From NCBI GenBank assembly GCA_005406025.1, contig BGZK01002048.1, positions 1 to 64,000 of the forward strand: DNA of 64,000 nucleotides, read 5' to 3'. A program made the translations under genes and the position numbers. The notes under the pieces were generated by a model. That model worked only from the letters and a program-made list of their open reading frames with translations. It ran no database searches and was not told the origin of the DNA. Positions 61,201 through 64,000 of this stretch are shown in pieces (the first letter of the stretch is position 1; every line of letters begins with the position of its first letter). This DNA comes from Eumeta japonica (lineage: Eukaryota; Arthropoda; Insecta; Lepidoptera; Psychidae).

Positions 61201-64000
61201 CATAAATAAATTGATGACTTTCAAATATAGGCTTTATATTCGAAAATGACAATTTCCCACATTTTGTTTTCTTTCTATAAGGGAATACGTTATTTGCAAT
61301 AGATCACTTCTTTTTTTGTAAACTGACTATATTCCAAGAAATAGAACCGGCTTATTAAATATTATTTTTAGTTTTTTAGTCTTTTTACTTACGAATTTTA
61401 TATTTTTTGCTAAATTATTGGAGAAAAAGTTTAATATATTCTACAATCTCACTTTTTATTAAAAGAAACTAATGATTGAATGTCACCGGTTGTTCAAACT
61501 CAAAAAGTTCAAGTATGTTCTTGTTGATTTTTTTTTTACTTCACGGGAAAATCTGTAGTAAATCCGTTTTATTGAAACATAAGCAATAATATATATATAA
61601 AACAAAAATTAACTATTAAAATTTAAAATAATGAAGTCCTTTTCAATATTTTATAACTACGTTGTCAAATAAACTAGTAGGTGCAATATCGTTTTTTTTT
61701 TTATGAATAAATATTGAAATTTAAACTAGGTACTCATTCATGAAAGGTAATCCGACATGATTTTATGTTCTTTCCTGTTTTGGAACCGCAGTCATATAAT
61801 GTAAGAACGCAGTTTCAAACTTAAGATCATCCACGTGGTCGGTTGTCAAATGACGTAACACGCGACTAGATTTTAGTGGGAAATTGTACGGTGTTGCTAT
61901 ATATATCTTAATTTGTTTTACTTAATCCTAGTCTTTTCCTAGTACAATGGCATCGCCACTTCATGTTAATTGTTATGTGAATATCCGGCTACATTTGTCT
62001 TTTCAAATATTTTCTTTACAGGCATTATATTCTTACATCCCTCTTTTTACACCTGTCTACTAGAACGTCCGTTTTATTTTGATAATCATTGGCTTTAGAG
62101 ACATGTTCACTTTTTCTGGTTATAAATGTTTGTTTTGCCTATGCATTATACATTCCAGACGATTTACACATCACCACATAGACGTTCCGGTCTTATTTTA
62201 TAGTCCATCAAATCTAAAAGTACCGTTTGACGTTTCACATTTTTCAAACCGAAACAACTTTGTATGGATGTAACTCACTCAATTCCAATAACCTTTTCGG
62301 TAAAACCATGGCCTTATGAAGCTATTTTTGTCTTATCACAAGGTGTACTATGCTTAATCACTAAGTTTAAATTTAAATCCTTTAAACAAAGCAAAATAAC
62401 CAATATATAGGTACTCTAAATAAGTTTTTTCTTGACGTCGTTTCAAAGTCACGTAGTTAGCTCCTTCATCGTAGTGTTGTGACTCTTCGAATTCACTTAT
62501 ATTCGAATAATCGTTAAAAATGTATGAATAATCGAACTTATTAATAACGGACCGTTTTTAATCCAAGTATTGTATAAAAAATGTTTTATCCAACACATTT
62601 TTTTTAATTTATGTACTCTTGAAATACTTTTATACCTTATAAAGAACGCAAAGCAGCACCCTATATAAACAACCAGAATATTTCTGGTACGAAATCTCTT
62701 GAATAGAACTAACATTAATGAAATGTAGTCACCACACCACTCACCTCTGTTTAAATGTACTTAAACGAACTTCACGCATATTACTTATACCTCCAAAAGC
62801 TACCTGTCTAGTGTTGTTTTATATTACTATAAAACCTCGAAATTCAGTAAATCCTAATATTTTTTTTATACATCCTAAGATTACCAGTAAATCCCAAGAT
62901 ATGCCAATATAAGGCTTTTTACAATAATATATTTTATATAGGTCTATAAAATTGTAATCGATTAGTAAGTATGTACAAAGAAATGATCTCTTAAAATTCG
63001 GATATTGTAGTAATCGATTTCTTTTATCTCATCCCTATTCTTCAATTTATCAGTACTGTCAAACGGTACTTCTTAGATTAATTGGACTTTAGTGACCAAA
63101 ATTATATTTATATCTAGCGTATAAGTGAGCTGTTTTTCTCTTTTGATTATCAATAAAAATTACTCATTTTTCTCGTCGTCGCTCAATCTTAATATTTTAT
63201 AAACTGGTCAATATTAATAACTAATTTTTGTCTGCGGCTCGGCCCGCGTACACATAAAATGATGAAAAATTTTCTTGAATAGGATTCGCATTAATCGACG
63301 TCTCGAAAATAGTAACTATGCCAAATTTGAAATCAATCGGACCTATAGTTCACTGGAAGTTAGTGGTATTTCACTTATATATATTATGTATAAGATGTAT
63401 TAAAATGAACCGGTATAACTTATAACTTGGCATCTGTCAATATTTAATGTTTACGAATTTCAAATGGCAAATAAAAACAAATGGAGATGAGTAACTTACA
63501 TATTTTCATACAACTGAAAATATTTCGTTAAACATTACGCATTTCCGACTTATCGGTATTAAGTCATTCCATATTTTAAGCAGAACGGCACTAAGTCATT
63601 TTGGTATATAGTAGTTTTGGAAACCGTGTCTCACGATATATGAATATAATATGCCAGACAGACAAATCGGATGTGCACATATCTTATTTTTATTTTATGC
63701 ACCTGCAAGCAGCTGCGGGCCTTGCATGACGCTCTAACCAATAGTCTCTCTGTCTATGGGGTTACCTTTGTCACCCAATCTAATTAGCGAAAGGGACAAA
63801 CTTTTAGAAAGACTCTTGTCTAGGGCGTCGTGCTATGTCCACTGGCAGAAGTACACGCTAAATTTTTTTGTTCTGATGCCTGTGATTATGAACTCTGTTC
63901 GCAACTTCGTACTCAGGGAAATACATTTTCAAATTCAATTCATTATGAGGCAATTTTGATATAATAAAGCCCGTATATTAATCTACATGCTACATTCAAA
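58216..64000. other. AT-rich stretch without a supported gene
   Basis: Presumably intron or flank of the amine oxidase gene. A degenerate tandem of GAATAATGAAAAT/TTTGAATGAAAA words lies at 58680-58760. A small GC-richer patch at 60600-60790 (CTTCGAGTTTGGTCGGG, GACGGCCGGCGCAGC) has no coding frame. I searched the minus strand for a GxGxxG-coding exon that could precede the oxidase exon and found none. Confidence 0.4.

Overview
The window looks like arthropod nuclear DNA, most likely from a moth or butterfly. It is AT-rich, has long non-coding stretches and no operon-like packing of genes, and is full of decayed transposons. Several dispersed repeat families look lepidopteran: one ends in a TTTTTGAAGTCGGTTAAAA-like tail, one has a CTCCGCCCGCGTGGA-like end, and one carries a GTCCGTCTGTCTGTC-like stretch. 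The lineage call rests on recognising these families from memory and is an inference. I see no rRNA, tRNA, CRISPR array, prophage or bacterial feature.

Only one convincing host protein-coding segment is present: a 1375-base exon on the minus strand (53226-54600). It encodes most of a flavin amine oxidase of the spermine / N1-acetylpolyamine oxidase family. It begins at a good 3' splice site, exactly where the N-terminal nucleotide-binding part of the protein should join. The upstream exon(s) are not visible in the 9.4 kb that remain, so the gene probably continues beyond base 64000.

Mobile DNA makes up most of the rest. There is a full-length but dead mariner with both terminal repeats (31090-32370); an internally deleted mariner with inverted repeats of about 160 bp (15922-16824); a third mariner reduced to a fused N- and C-terminal stub (12137-12430); a 5'-truncated non-LTR retrotransposon with reverse transcriptase motifs (34244-35720); a non-autonomous element with 200-bp inverted repeats (49079-50048); and more than a dozen fragments of dispersed repeat families. 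A minisatellite of about 24 units of 46-47 bp (47986-49077) abuts that last element. Many of its units carry a core resembling the CTCF recognition sequence.

Between the repeats lie GC-rich islands of 0.1-1 kb (for example 6835-7165, 14350-14780, 21840-22240, 28690-29010, 38380-39415, 50380-50720) in a strongly AT-rich background. The largest, 38380-39415, has possible splice donors and may hold a promoter with first exon(s) of a gene running rightwards. This pattern resembles the long intron or regulatory flank of a developmental gene, but no host gene can be named from it. I found no convincing new multi-gene system. The most unusual items are the minisatellite with its CTCF-like cores, a 13-base templated inverted insertion that created a perfect hairpin in the mariner transposase, two other strong hairpins, and divergence at normally conserved positions of the amine oxidase.
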